NCBI RefSeq assembly: GCF_001653515.1
Contig: NZ_LYOY01000001.1
Coordinates: 62,001 to 126,000, forward strand
Reading direction: 5' to 3'
Length of the DNA stretch: 64,000 nt
Origin: Streptomyces sp. ERV7
Lineage (GTDB): Bacteria; Actinomycetota; Actinomycetes; Streptomycetales; Streptomycetaceae
Shown: piece by piece, positions 1-8,080 of the stretch
Layout: each line of letters starts with the position of its first letter
Numbering within the stretch: position 1 is the stretch's first letter
Notes under the pieces: model-generated
The model's database searches: none
Told to the model about the DNA's origin: nothing
What the model saw: only the letters and a program-made list of their open reading frames with translations
Made by a program: the position numbers and the translations under genes

Positions 1-19
1 CCAGAGAGGTGGGGGTCCC

Positions 20-45
20 GTTGCTGAAACGGACGTTTTCGCAAC
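20..45. promoter_or_regulatory. Imperfect inverted repeat upstream of the Lsr2-like gene
   Basis: The arms GTTGC..GAAAC and GTTTTC.GCAAC form a near-palindrome about 80 bases before the ATG at 126. A related motif, AAAACGAGCGTTTT, straddles the stop codon at 332-345. They could be a protein-binding dyad or an RNA hairpin; nothing in the sequence decides which. Confidence 0.3.
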
Positions 46-125
46 GCTCCCCGCAAGAGCATGCGCGTCTCTCCCCCGAACGTCGCCAGCGGGCAGTGTC
101 AGTGGCCCCTCCTACGGTGAACCCC

Positions 126-332
126 ATGACTCAGCAGCAGCCACCCACACCGGACCACTCCCCCGATCAGAGCCCGGACCCGACCGACACCCCCGTCGTC
201 CCCATCCACCAGGACCCCGCCAGCATGGCAATACGCGCGTGGGCCGGCACCCAGGGCTACCTCGTCAACGACCGCGGCCGCATCCCCGCCTCCATCCGCG
301 AGGAGTACGAGCAGGGCCGCCGACCCATGTGA
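126..332 (+). CDS. Small protein with an Lsr2-type DNA-binding domain
   Basis: A 68-residue protein. After a Pro/Asp-rich leader (residues 1-30), the C-terminal half (about 33-62) reads AIRAWAGTQGYLVNDRGRIP and matches the C-terminal DNA-binding domain of the actinobacterial nucleoid protein Lsr2, including the Arg-Gly-Arg hook that enters the minor groove of AT-rich DNA. Full Lsr2 is about 105-110 residues and has an N-terminal beta-sheet dimerisation domain, which is absent here. The ATG at 126 is used because the reading frame upstream has no domain character. It may silence or antagonise xenogeneic DNA; that role is inferred. The domain call is fairly secure. Confidence 0.72.
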   Translation: MTQQQPPTPDHSPDQSPDPTDTPVVPIHQDPASMAIRAWAGTQGYLVNDRGRIPASIREEYEQGRRPM

Positions 333-484
333 AAACGAGCGTTTTGGCACTCCTGCAGGGGTGCCGGTGGTTCAGGGGCGGTTCCAGGCCAAGCTTGTCC
401 TCCTGCATGACGTCGGAGCTCGCGGGCGCGGATACTGCCGCTACCTCCTGTGGGAGGCCGGGTGAACGAGCAGGGGAGTCCGGT

Positions 485-1006
485 ATGGCACAACGCTCGA
501 TCCGTGTATTCGGCCAGACTGCCGTGGCTGTTGGTCTTGCCTACACCGCGCTTGTCGCAGGCGGGCCAGCTGCGCACGCCAGCGACCCCTACGACGGGAT
601 GCGCACCTTCGACATCTCCGTGAGTGGAGCCCGCTACAAGGGCGCTATCGCCTGGGCCGTCAGCAGTTACTCGCCGCCGCAGACGACCGCGAAGGTCTTC
701 AACGCGGTGGTGTCGGACACTGCGCCCGACGACTACCGGGCTGTGGCCTACGTGCACTGGGAGAACGTCCCCCACGAGTACCACTGCCTTCCCAACACTG
801 ATCCGCCGATCTGCGGGTGGGAAGACGGCACCCGCGAGAAGGCCGATGTGCAGATCACCTCGGCCACCCCCAACGGGGTTTCCTCCTCGGCGAACTGGGG
901 CCCCAAGACGGTGACGGGCCGTTGGGAGAACATCCGGGTCCAAGTGTGCACAGAGCAGTGGCGATACACACCGCACCGGATCATCGCCTGTTCCGGCTGG
1001 AAGTAA
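485..1006 (+). CDS. Secreted hypothetical protein
   Basis: A 173-residue protein. Residues 1-33 form a Sec-type signal peptide (MAQRSIRVFGQTAVAVGLAY, then a hydrophobic stretch ending near AAHAS). The mature part has four cysteines, HCLPNTDPPICG and later VQVCTEQWR..IIACSG, which probably make two disulfides, and many aromatic residues. A GGGGAG ribosome site sits a few bases before the ATG, so the longer upstream frame is not needed. I do not recognise the family. It ends 28 bases before the left end of the IS256 element, so the insertion did not break it. Likely extracellular; function unknown. Confidence 0.65.
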   Translation: MAQRSIRVFGQTAVAVGLAYTALVAGGPAAHASDPYDGMRTFDISVSGARYKGAIAWAVSSYSPPQTTAKVFNAVVSDTAPDDYRAVAYVHWENVPHEYHCLPNTDPPICGWEDGTREKADVQITSATPNGVSSSANWGPKTVTGRWENIRVQVCTEQWRYTPHRIIACSGWK

Positions 1007-1033
1007 CACGTCCACCTGCCCGTGCACTCCACG

Positions 1034-1058
1034 GAGCTATCGTCAAGACCTGTGGATC
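1034..1058 (+). repeat. Left terminal inverted repeat of the IS256 element
   Basis: Reads GAGCTATCGTCAAGACCTGT then GGATC. It matches the reverse complement of 2732-2756 at 21 of 25 positions, including an unbroken GACCTGTGGATC. Confidence 0.85.
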
Positions 1059-1063
1059 ACCGA

Positions 1064-1369
1064 TCAGAACCAGTTGATCGTGTCCTTCAGGAGACGGGCG
1101 ATCTTCGCGCGGATTGTCGCGTTCGCCCGCCAGGCTTCTTCGGTTTGAACGCTGGCGATGGTGACCCCGGCCCGGCCGGCCGGGTTGTGCACCGGTGTCA
1201 TGCGGCCGTTGGCGATCAGCATCCCGAGGCGGGCCAGCGAGACGCCCAGTCGGCGGGCGGCATCCGGCTGGGACATCCAGGCGTTGTCCTCGACCGTGTC
1301 GACCTTGAGCAGGGTGTAGCCGCGGTGGCGCCGCGGCCCTGACCACCCTCGTCGGCTGTGGTGGCTCAT
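1064..1369 (-). CDS. Small helix-turn-helix protein coupled to the transposase
   Basis: A 101-residue protein whose ATG overlaps the transposase stop (GTGATG), so translation is probably coupled. Residues about 33-68 ([20 protein letters not shown]) look like a MerR/excisionase-type winged HTH that reads DNA, followed by a beta-hairpin (MTPVHNPAGRAGVTI) and a basic C-terminal helix. It lies wholly inside the terminal repeats, so it is part of the element. IS256 elements normally carry only the transposase; this gene may control transposase expression or take part in transposition. The domain call is moderate; the role is inferred. Confidence 0.6.
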   Translation of the reverse strand: MSHHSRRGWSGPRRHRGYTLLKVDTVEDNAWMSQPDAARRLGVSLARLGMLIANGRMTPVHNPAGRAGVTIASVQTEEAWRANATIRAKIARLLKDTINWF

Positions 1370-2643
1370 CACGCTGCCGCCGCCTTCGGCCGCTCGACCA
1401 GCTGGCCGCGTTCGAAGCGGGCGCCGTTGCGGACGAGGGCGACGAGGTGGGGTGCGGTGATCGCGCGCCAGCGGGCCTGGGCGGACTCGACGAGCTTAAA
1501 CACCATCGCCAGGGCCGCGGCTGGGCTGCCGGCGCCGCGGGTGACCTTGGTCCGCAGCTTTACCGTGCTGAAGGTCGACTCGATCGGATTTGTCGTGCGC
1601 AGGTGGACCCAGTGCTCGGCCGGGAAGCCGTAGAACGCCAGGAGTTCATCGACGTCGTTGGTGATCTTCGTGACGGCCTTGGGCCACTTCGCGCCGTAGG
1701 CGCGCCCGAAGTCCTTCACCGCCTTCTCGGCGTGGTCGCGATCCTCGGCGTTGTAGATTTCCTGGAGGGCCTTCTTCGCGCCGGGCTGCGCGGACTTCGG
1801 TAGCGCGTTCATGACATTGCGGACCTTGTGAACCCAGCACCTCTGGTGCCTGGCCTGCGGAAACACCTCGGCCAGGGCCTTCCAGAGCCCCATGGCGCCA
1901 TCGCCGACGACCAGCTCGGGATCCGTCATGCCGCGCCGGCGGCAGTCCCGCAGCAAGTCGGCCCAGGACTCGGTCGACTCGCGCAGGCCCTCGGCGAGCG
2001 CGATGAGTTCCTCGCGGCCGTCCGTGCGCACGCCCATGAGGACCAGGACGCAGGAGTGGGCCTGGCCGAGGCGGACCTTGGGGTGGACACCGTCGGCCCA
2101 CACGGAGACGTAGTCGCTGCCGGACAGTGCGCGGTCCTGGAAGGCGGCGTGGTCGTCCTGCCACTGCTTGGTCAGCCGCGTCACGGTGGCTGGAGAAAGT
2201 CCGGCCGAGGAGCCGAGGAACTGTTCCATCGCGGGCACGAAGTCACCGCAGGACAGTCCGTGCAGAGAGAGCAGGGGCAGGACCTCGCTGATCTTCGGGG
2301 ACTTCCGGCACCAAGGAGCGAGGATCCGCGACGAGAACCGCCTGCGCTCGCCCGTCTCGGTGTCGACGCGCTTGTCGTTCACCCGCGGCGCTTTCACCGG
2401 GATCGGCCCGGCGGCCGTCGCGACGGTGCGCTCGCGGTGGTGGCCGTTGCCGACCACGAGGCGACGACCGGACTCGTCGCGATGGTCGGCCAACTCGGCT
2501 ATGTCCTGGTTGACTTCAGCCTCCAGGGCGGCGGCGAGCATCCGCCTCGCGCCCTCGCGGACGATCTCGTCCATAAAGGAGCCGCTCTCGGTGGTTCCAT
2601 CGGCGTTGACTACGCTGAGCACGGGCACGCCTTCCCGGCCCAC
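1369..2643 (-). CDS. IS256-family (Mutator type) transposase
   Basis: A 424-residue DDE transposase of normal family length. The catalytic triad is visible: Asp in SVWADGVHPKVRLG, Asp in ELVVGDGAMGLWKAL, and Glu in LRTTNPIESTFSTVK, with the family motif RCWVHKVRNV between the second Asp and the Glu. The N-terminal part (SFMDEIVREGARRMLAAALE) is the usual helical DNA-binding segment. The reading frame is intact, so the enzyme may be active. The GTG at 2643 is the longest start; a second GTG at 2622 (VLSVVNADG) is more typical of relatives. Its stop overlaps the start of the accessory gene. Confidence 0.93.
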   Translation of the reverse strand: MGREGVPVLSVVNADGTTESGSFMDEIVREGARRMLAAALEAEVNQDIAELADHRDESGRRLVVGNGHHRERTVATAAGPIPVKAPRVNDKRVDTETGERRRFSSRILAPWCRKSPKISEVLPLLSLHGLSCGDFVPAMEQFLGSSAGLSPATVTRLTKQWQDDHAAFQDRALSGSDYVSVWADGVHPKVRLGQAHSCVLVLMGVRTDGREELIALAEGLRESTESWADLLRDCRRRGMTDPELVVGDGAMGLWKALAEVFPQARHQRCWVHKVRNVMNALPKSAQPGAKKALQEIYNAEDRDHAEKAVKDFGRAYGAKWPKAVTKITNDVDELLAFYGFPAEHWVHLRTTNPIESTFSTVKLRTKVTRGAGSPAAALAMVFKLVESAQARWRAITAPHLVALVRNGARFERGQLVERPKAAAA

Positions 2644-2731
2644 GCTGCAACGCGGGCCTACTCGGTGACCAACAATCGATCACTCGGGAAGGTACGCCCT
2701 TCGCGTCCCGCGAGGCGCCCTCCCCGAGGCC

Positions 2732-2756
2732 GATCCACAGGTCCTGAGCATTGCTC
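2732..2756 (-). repeat. Right terminal inverted repeat of the IS256 element
   Basis: Reads GATCCACAGGTCCTGAGCAT then TGCTC on the plus strand; it is the partner of 1034-1058. Confidence 0.85.
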
Positions 2757-3151
2757 GCAGGTGGGCCAGCTGCTCGCAGAGAGAGGCCGACCACTGGGCC
2801 TGCGGGCTCCGGGCACGTCTTCCATCCGAGCATCGTGCACTCGTCCTCGAACAACCTGTCGGCAAACCGTCGCGCCCTTCTGCTCATCACATACAACAGG
2901 GTCGACAACACGGCCCCGAGCACAACTCGGCCCGACTTCCTGGTTAGCAGGGACACCAACCCGGTGCGACCGGTGGTCGACAGCCGGCTGGAGTTCGAAA
3001 TCTGACGGTGCGCGCGTAACTGGGCCAAGTCAGATCTCTGCCGCAGGAGCGCGGACCAGCAGCCCAGGACCATCACCTCCCTGGTCCAAGCAGGCGGGAC
3101 TGTCCTGAAGTTGGTTCTTCAATGATTTCGTAGGCGTTGATCGTGCCGGTG

Positions 3152-3342
3152 TCAGTTGAGCAGGATGGGCTGGCGCAGGAGGCGGTGCCGCCGGCCCGGC
3201 TGTAGAGCAACCGCGTGATGATCTTGATCTTCGTGTTGGTGCCTCCGTTGCGGCCTTCGTGCCGGAGCAGGGCCACGGCCGCGCCACAGGTCCGGGCGAT
3301 CCAGTCGGTCAGCTCGGTGGCGATACTCTCGGCCGGGATCAA
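3152..3342 (-). pseudogene. C-terminal relic of an ISL3-family transposase
   Basis: The minus strand reads RNGGTNTKIKIITRLLYSRA, which corresponds to the conserved ISL3 C-terminus (NTKxKxIxRxxYGRAGFxLLRxRILL). After SRAG the match continues in another frame as HRLLRQPILLN and a stop at 3152, so one frameshift is present. The catalytic region is missing upstream, where an IS5-type relic begins. It is non-functional. The 395 bases between the IS256 element and this relic hold no gene I can support. Confidence 0.65.
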
Positions 3343-3367
3343 CTAGTGGGTGTCTGAGAAGCCTCGT

Positions 3368-3884
3368 TCAGGCGCCTCTCGCGGTGCGGTGCAACAAGAG
3401 CATGACGGTGGCCAGGTAGATCGCGTTCTCCTGGCTGACCGCCAGATACTCGTAGTCCTTGGAGATCCTGCGATAGCGGCCCAGCCAGACGAAACTCCGC
3501 TCAATTCACCCAGCAGCGTGGGACCACCGCGAACATCGCCACCTCGCGCGGTGGCGCGGCCTTGGCCCACGTCCCGCGAATACCACCGTCCCTGCGCTGA
3601 ACCTTGGCCGGTCATCGTCGGTCCGTCCCCAACAGCTGCAAGGACGCCGAGGCCTCCCTCACCGGCCCGCACCCGGACTGTCCACCAGCCGTACTGCACG
3701 GCACTGGTACAGGCCACACTTTCTGAACCAGTTCCCCGGCGCCACACCCGGACGGTGGGCGTAAGCCCCAGCTCGGGCCGCCACAGCTGCACTTCCACCA
3801 GCCCCACACCAAGACGGTGGGGGAATCCACGGCTACCACCATCGTGTCCACGCACCGCCTTGTGTGGGCGGCGGCTGCAGCCAC
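3368..3884 (-). pseudogene. C-terminal relic of an IS5-family transposase, frameshifted
   Basis: The minus strand encodes ERSFVWLGRYRRISKDYEYL and then AVSQENAIYLATVMLLLHRT before the stop at 3368. This is the characteristic IS5 C-terminus (RRL-KDYE). Just upstream CWVN runs into a stop unless one base is removed from GTGAATTGAG, so a single-base insertion has broken the frame. Further upstream, CVDTMVVAVDSPTVLVW in another frame resembles the family segment around VDTLGL. It is a decayed fragment; its 5' limit is uncertain. Confidence 0.6.
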
Positions 3885-3897
3885 GGGAGGAAATCCA

Positions 3898-4491
3898 TCA
3901 CGAGGCCCAACCCGAGGACCGACCCGTCTTGCGCAGGACGCAGAGCTCTCCGTCGTTCGGGTCGCCTACGGAGGTCCACAGCAACGGGGCCTCGGGAGTA
4001 CCCCGGGCACGGTAGCCGGCCGATGTGCCGTCACGGGTGAAGCGGAGCTCGATGCGCGTCTCCGCCCGGTCCCGTCCACCGTCCCGGCCCGCTCGCCGAC
4101 TCCAGGTCCCGGCTCCGGACTGCCGCGTGATGTCGGTCCAGCGGCTGCGCGCATCGTCGGCCGGGGCAGAGAAATCCCCGCAGGCGTTCCGGCTGACGAA
4201 CGTCCCGTCCGCGGCGAGCTCCAGGCTGCCCCCGCTCTCGTCCTGCCACACGCCGGTAGCCTGGGACGTGGTCAGGGAGAGCGGTTCGCCGTCCGGTTCG
4301 GGAGGCGGGACCAGCGACCGACCGGCGAGCAGCAGCATGAGTGCCGCGAACACCGCGAGCGCGGCGGCGCCCACGCCGAGGACCGCCCGCAGGACACCCA
4401 GGCCGAAGACCACGGCATCCCCGCCGCACGAACATGGACTCCGACCGCCCCGAACCGGCGCCACGCCCGCCGAGCCGCTTCTCCGCCACAT
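3898..4491 (-). CDS. Membrane-anchored lipocalin-like hypothetical protein
   Basis: A 197-residue protein. A basic N-terminus is followed by one transmembrane segment (VLRAVLGVGAAALAVFAALM, about residues 34-56) and an extracytoplasmic domain with ATGVWQDESGGSLELAADGT and later IELRFTRDG and ELCVLRKTG. The pattern of short strands with GxW and LxLxxDGT resembles small beta-barrel or lipocalin-like domains found in streptomycete membrane proteins. The ATG at 4491 is chosen because GGGGGGA lies just before it; longer TTG/GTG starts lack a site. The double palindrome at 4528-4555 lies in its promoter region. Function unknown. Confidence 0.65.
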   Translation of the reverse strand: MWRRSGSAGVAPVRGGRSPCSCGGDAVVFGLGVLRAVLGVGAAALAVFAALMLLLAGRSLVPPPEPDGEPLSLTTSQATGVWQDESGGSLELAADGTFVSRNACGDFSAPADDARSRWTDITRQSGAGTWSRRAGRDGGRDRAETRIELRFTRDGTSAGYRARGTPEAPLLWTSVGDPNDGELCVLRKTGRSSGWAS

Positions 4492-4527
4492 CCGTCCCCC
4501 CTTGGGCCCACATACCGACAGCACCAA

Positions 4528-4555
4528 TTGAACACGTTCAACTGAACGCGTTCAA
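4528..4555 (-). promoter_or_regulatory. Tandem palindromes, candidate operator
   Basis: Two dyads adjoin: TTGAACACGTTCAA (4528-4541, one mismatch from perfect) and TGAACGCGTTCA (4543-4554, perfect). They share the half-site TGAAC and sit 37-64 bases upstream of the ATG at 4491, where a promoter would be expected. The arrangement is typical of a dimeric repressor such as a TetR-type protein. No regulator gene adjoins it, so the cognate protein is unknown. Confidence 0.5.
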
Positions 4556-4967
4556 GTCGGATGGGATGACGGAACACCGGCTCCGCTGCCCGGTCCCCGA
4601 GCAGGTGTGTGTCCTGCCTCTGCGATGCGCAGGGAGACCCGCTTTTCCGTAGGCCTGTGCGGCACCGTCCCGTTCGTGTACAGGCAAGTTCTGGGGAGTT
4701 CCGGTCCTCTGCAGGTACGGCGGTCAGGGTGCTTCTACGGAGGTTCGTACGGGCACGCCGACCGCAGCTGGACATGCTCTCCCGGGCCCCAGAAGGGGGG
4801 CCGGTCACCGGGATATCTCCGTTCGCGCTTGCATCACCAGATTGCTGACAGGCACCGGCCCGCCGGAACGTCCTCTCACCGCCCCCAGACCGAACTTTCA
4901 CCGAACTTAAGCGCCCTACCAGGCCGTTCACGGATGAGGGGCGCGATGGAGGTGGCACGCTGACTGC
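4556..4967. other. Intergenic stretch with no supported gene
   Basis: The short frames here on both strands lack ribosome sites and recognisable protein character. The last 100 bases presumably contain the promoter of the aminotransferase gene, but no clear motif is visible. Confidence 0.4.
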
Positions 4968-5741
4968 ATGGCAGAACTGAACGGAGTGCCGGTCGAGCCG
5001 GCCCAGCTCCAGAACCTGGCCCTGACCAACTACGGTCACTTCACGTCCATGCGGGTCGAGGCGGGGCGCGTACGCGGTCTGTCCCTGCACTTGGAGCGGC
5101 TGCGGCGCGACTGCCGAAAGCTCTTCGGCGCCGACTTGGACCCGCAGCGCGTGCGCGAGCTGGCCCGCCGGGCGGCTCCCGCCACCGGATCCACCACGGT
5201 CCGCGTCACCGTCTTCGACCCCCGCCTCGACCTCGGGCATCCGAGCGAGGCCAACGACCCGCACGTCCTGATGACCTCCCGCCCGGCGGGCAACCTCCCG
5301 CTCCCGCCGATCAAGGTGAAGTCCACGACCTACGTACGCGACCTGCCCAGCGTCAAGAGCGTCGGCCTCTTCGCGAGCCTCCACCACCGGCGCCAGACAC
5401 AGCTGCACGGGTTCGACGACGCCCTCTTCGCCGACCAGGAGCAGGTGATCTCGGAGGGAGGCACCTGGAACATCGGCTTCTTCGACGGCAGCCGGGTGAT
5501 CTGGCCGAACGCCGACTGCCTCGTCGGCGTGACGATGGAGCTCGTGAAGCGAGCCCACGACCACGACACGCGGACCGTCCGGCTGACCGACCTGCCGGAC
5601 ATGCGGGCCGCCTTCGCCACCAACGCGGCGGTCGGTGTCCGCTCGATCAGCGCCATCGACGGAACCCCGCTGCCTGAATCCCACGCGATCATCGACACGC
5701 TCCGCAAGGAGTACATGGAGATCGAAGGCGACTTGTTGTAA
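4968..5741 (+). CDS. Class IV aminotransferase-like protein
   Basis: A 257-residue PLP-fold protein of the family that includes branched-chain aminotransferase, D-amino acid aminotransferase and aminodeoxychorismate lyase. Lys130 in LPSVKSVGLFASLHHRRQ fits the Schiff-base lysine, and Glu163 in QVISEGGTWNIGFF fits the residue that binds the PLP pyridine nitrogen; the N-terminal YGHFTSMRVEAGRVRGLSLH is the usual family opening. It is a little shorter than BCAT proteins (about 300-360) and close to lyase-type members. No pathway partner is adjacent, so the substrate cannot be named. The family call is good; the reaction is open. Confidence 0.8.
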   Translation: MAELNGVPVEPAQLQNLALTNYGHFTSMRVEAGRVRGLSLHLERLRRDCRKLFGADLDPQRVRELARRAAPATGSTTVRVTVFDPRLDLGHPSEANDPHVLMTSRPAGNLPLPPIKVKSTTYVRDLPSVKSVGLFASLHHRRQTQLHGFDDALFADQEQVISEGGTWNIGFFDGSRVIWPNADCLVGVTMELVKRAHDHDTRTVRLTDLPDMRAAFATNAAVGVRSISAIDGTPLPESHAIIDTLRKEYMEIEGDLL

Positions 5742-5900
5742 CGCTCCGAAGCCGTACTTCCGCTGACGGGTCTGTCCGAAGAGTCGGCAGGGTGGGCCAG
5801 TCGCTCGCGTCCAAGAGCCGCGATCCCCCGCGTGCTCGGTGCGTGAGGGACCGGGTAGATCCGGGTGCGCTGCACCGGGGCAGTGGGGAGAGTGGTTGCC

Positions 5901-6647
5901 ATGGACATCATGGATCCAGTGGAGGCGGCGCACGCAGTAGTGGCCGAGCGCCATCCGGAGGCGCGAGCCGCGTTCCTGGGCGGCAGTGTTTTGACCGCGC
6001 ACCGTACGGCGTTCTCGGACCTCGACATTGTGGTGCTGCCGGAGGAAGGCGCGGCCCCCTACCGGGAGGGCCTTCGGTGTGCCGGCTGGCCGGTGGAGCT
6101 GTTCGTGCATACGGAGGCGAGTTGGAGCGGATACGTGGAGCGGGAGATCGCCATGCGGCGGTCGCCGCTGCTGTTCATGTGCGCAACAGGGATGCTGCTC
6201 TTCGACCATGACGGGCTCGGCGCCCAGCTCCAGGCGCAGGCCAAGATCCTCGTGGATGCCGGCCCCCCAGCCCTGCCCGCCGACGAGCTGAACGGTCGGC
6301 GCTACGCCCTGACCGATCTCCTCGATGATCTCGCGGGATGCGCTCAGGCCGGTGAACGGCTCTGCCTGGTCACCGAGGTTGCGCAGCGGACGGGGGAGCT
6401 CGTCCTGTTGCTGGACGGGGCGTGGCTGGGTGGCGGGAAGTGGCTGGCATGCAGGGTGTCAGCCACACGGCCCGGTTTTATGGAACGGTTGGATGCCGCG
6501 GTGCGCGTCGCGCTGGCAGGCAGCAGCGGTGAACTCACCACCCTGGTTGATGAGGTACTGGCACCAGTCGGCGGCCGGTTGTGGGAGGGACACCGCCAAG
6601 ACGGCGTATGGCCGCCCCGGCGGGCCGCAGTCGAGGGCAAGGAGTGA
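5901..6647 (+). CDS. Nucleotidyltransferase-domain protein
   Basis: A 248-residue protein with the nucleotidyltransferase signature Gly-Gly-Ser (27-29) followed by Asp40 and Asp42 in AFSDLDIVVLPEEGA; the two aspartates should hold the metal ions. The rest (VELFVHTEASWSGYVEREIA, then helical sequence) resembles the C-terminal part of stand-alone aminoglycoside- or MNT-type nucleotidyltransferases. The ATG at 5901 follows GGGGAGAG; the upstream frame is not needed. The gene stands alone. It could modify a small molecule, a tRNA or a protein; the substrate is unknown. Confidence 0.72.
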   Translation: MDIMDPVEAAHAVVAERHPEARAAFLGGSVLTAHRTAFSDLDIVVLPEEGAAPYREGLRCAGWPVELFVHTEASWSGYVEREIAMRRSPLLFMCATGMLLFDHDGLGAQLQAQAKILVDAGPPALPADELNGRRYALTDLLDDLAGCAQAGERLCLVTEVAQRTGELVLLLDGAWLGGGKWLACRVSATRPGFMERLDAAVRVALAGSSGELTTLVDEVLAPVGGRLWEGHRQDGVWPPRRAAVEGKE

Positions 6648-6956
6648 TCAGCAACGGGTCGGGCTCCAGCCCGCTGGCAATGCCCTCCCTCAGGAGACTG
6701 CGCTCCTTGGTCGCCGCCCGGAAGATCACGTCAGGCAGTCTCCCGCCGGAGCTTCGCCCCCGTGAAGACGGACGCGGTGGGCGGGCGGGGCTGGCCGAGT
6801 GCTGATGGTGGTGCTCGGCCTGGACTCGATCCGCGAGGCCACACTCCTCTTCCACGGACCCAACCATCACCCCGTAAACAGCAACGCCCGGGGGCGCCCG
6901 CCGAACTGGTGACACCCCCGGCCAGGACCCTCTGGGATGAGGGTTCGTATGCGGTA
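6648..6956. other. Intergenic stretch between a nucleotidyltransferase gene and a broken kinase gene
   Basis: No complete gene is visible. Short open pieces on both strands (for example a 35-codon plus-strand piece near 6805-6912 reading VLGLDSIREATLLFHGPNHH) look faintly coding but have no start context and match no family I know. They may be gene debris next to the rearrangement at 7.53 kb. Confidence 0.35.
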
Positions 6957-7517
6957 TCAGACCGCCTTCCACTGGGCGGTGTCGTCGTGGTGCTGCAGTG
7001 TGTTGATGCGGTGCGCGAGCTGTTCTTCGGCCTGTTTGTCGCCGCGGTCTGCGCGCCGGATGTAGGAGCTGAGGGTGTGCAGGTCGCGGATGTGGCGCAG
7101 GACCGTAAGGCCGGGCCAGTGTCGGATGTCGTAGCCGTAGTGGTCGCTGAAGGTATCGAGCTCCTTTTCGGTGCGGCCGAAGCGGACGCCTTGGAAGGTG
7201 TTGGCGAGGTCGATTTCGCGGGGGCCGGTGGCGGCTTCATCCCAGTCGCCGATACGAACGTTTGCCCCATCCCAGAGAGTGTTGCCGGGGTAGGCGTCTC
7301 CGTGGATAAGGCCGTATCCCAGGGGAAAGTCCAGGGCGCTGTACGCGTCAAGGACTTCCTGGACTCGCCCGTGCAGCCAGTCATGCCGGTCGGGGTCGAG
7401 GGTGTGGCTGGTTTCCAGCAGGCGGGTGAGAGAGGTGAGTGGTTGGTACTCGGGCAGTGCCAACGGGGGGTACGGGAGGCTGTGCAGGCGCCGCAGGAGC
7501 GCGCCGAGGTGGCTGGT
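6957..7517 (-). pseudogene. 5'-truncated aminoglycoside phosphotransferase-type kinase
   Basis: The minus strand carries the C-terminal lobe of an APH/choline-kinase-type enzyme: LGYGLIHGDAYPGNTLWDG is the Brenner-type catalytic loop with its Asp and Asn, and VRIGDWDEAATGPREIDLAN supplies the metal-binding Asp. Homology begins near TSHLGALLRRLHSLPYPPLA (about 7515); the whole N-lobe with the ATP-binding lysine is absent, leaving about 185 of the usual 290-300 residues. A TTG at 7463 could start a fragment, but it would have no nucleotide-binding lobe. The loss ends at the junction shared with the gene at 7539. Confidence 0.75.
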
Positions 7518-7538
7518 GGGCGGGGTGGCCCGGGCGGC

Positions 7539-8066
7539 GGGACCCGCGTCTACCCGGGCTGCCGCGACCGCAGTCTGCCGACCGCGTCGATCCCCGTGGA
7601 GCTGCCCGGCGTCATGTACTTCGCCACCCGGTCACCGGTCTGGGGCGGCGGGCGGGCCTTCTACGACCCCGACGCCGAAGGGCGCGTGCTGGCGCGGGCC
7701 CATCTGGTGTCGGCCTCCCAGTTCGCCGACATCGCCGCGCAGGAGATGTACCGGGAGCCGGGCACCGACCTCGATCTGACCGAGGTGCTGGCACGGGGGC
7801 GGACGGCGCTCGGCGACGGCCGCTACGAGACCCTCGTCTGCGCGGGGTGGGTCGACGGCCTTCCCCTGCTCACGTTCACCGCTCCCTGGAAGGTGGACGA
7901 GGTTCCCCCGACGACGCCTTCCGCCGCGTACGTACGCCATCTGGCCTCGGGTCTGCTGGAGGCGGGGGCGTGGGACGCCGACGCGGTGGCCGCGTATGTG
8001 GCGTCCCGGCCGGGAGCGCGTCTCCACTGGTCCGAGCAGGCGGTGCGGGAACTGCTGACGCCGTGA
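7539..8066 (+). pseudogene. 5'-truncated conserved actinobacterial protein
   Basis: The plus strand encodes TRVYPGCRDRSLPTASIPVE, then LPGVMYFATRSPVWGGGRAF and YETLVCAG..LPLLTF. This pattern recurs in a streptomycete family often labelled histone deacetylase that looks more like a gamma-glutamylcyclotransferase-type protein. Intact relatives, as I recall them, begin about 25-35 residues earlier with an AAYGSNM-type motif, which is missing. No proper start codon or ribosome site precedes the homologous region. The stop at 8066 appears original. The family assignment is from memory and tentative; truncation is likely because the adjacent kinase is cut at the same place. Confidence 0.55.
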
Positions 8067-8080
8067 CCGGCGGTCGCGCG

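Larger units (their letters stand above)
1034..2756 (-). mobile_element. IS256-family insertion sequence, complete
   Basis: The element is bounded by a 25-base imperfect inverted repeat at 1034-1058 and 2732-2756, with the shared core GACCTGTGGATC. Between them lie an intact IS256-type transposase and a short downstream gene overlapping its stop codon. The length, about 1.72 kb, is somewhat above the usual 1.3-1.5 kb for this family because of the extra gene. The eight bases on each side (ACTCCACG and GCAGGTGG) do not match, so no target duplication is visible; it may have decayed or the flank may be rearranged. Confidence 0.85.

Noticed and set aside
1026..2764. Target-site duplication of the IS256 element
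   Set aside because: The eight bases outside each terminal repeat, ACTCCACG and GCAGGTGG, do not match.
2516..3076. 186-codon minus-strand frame next to the IS256 right end
   Set aside because: It crosses the element's terminal repeat and has no family motif; it is probably a chance frame.
4272..6209. 645-codon minus-strand frame
   Set aside because: It runs antisense across the aminotransferase and nucleotidyltransferase genes, which have clear motifs; its composition is that of a high-GC shadow frame.
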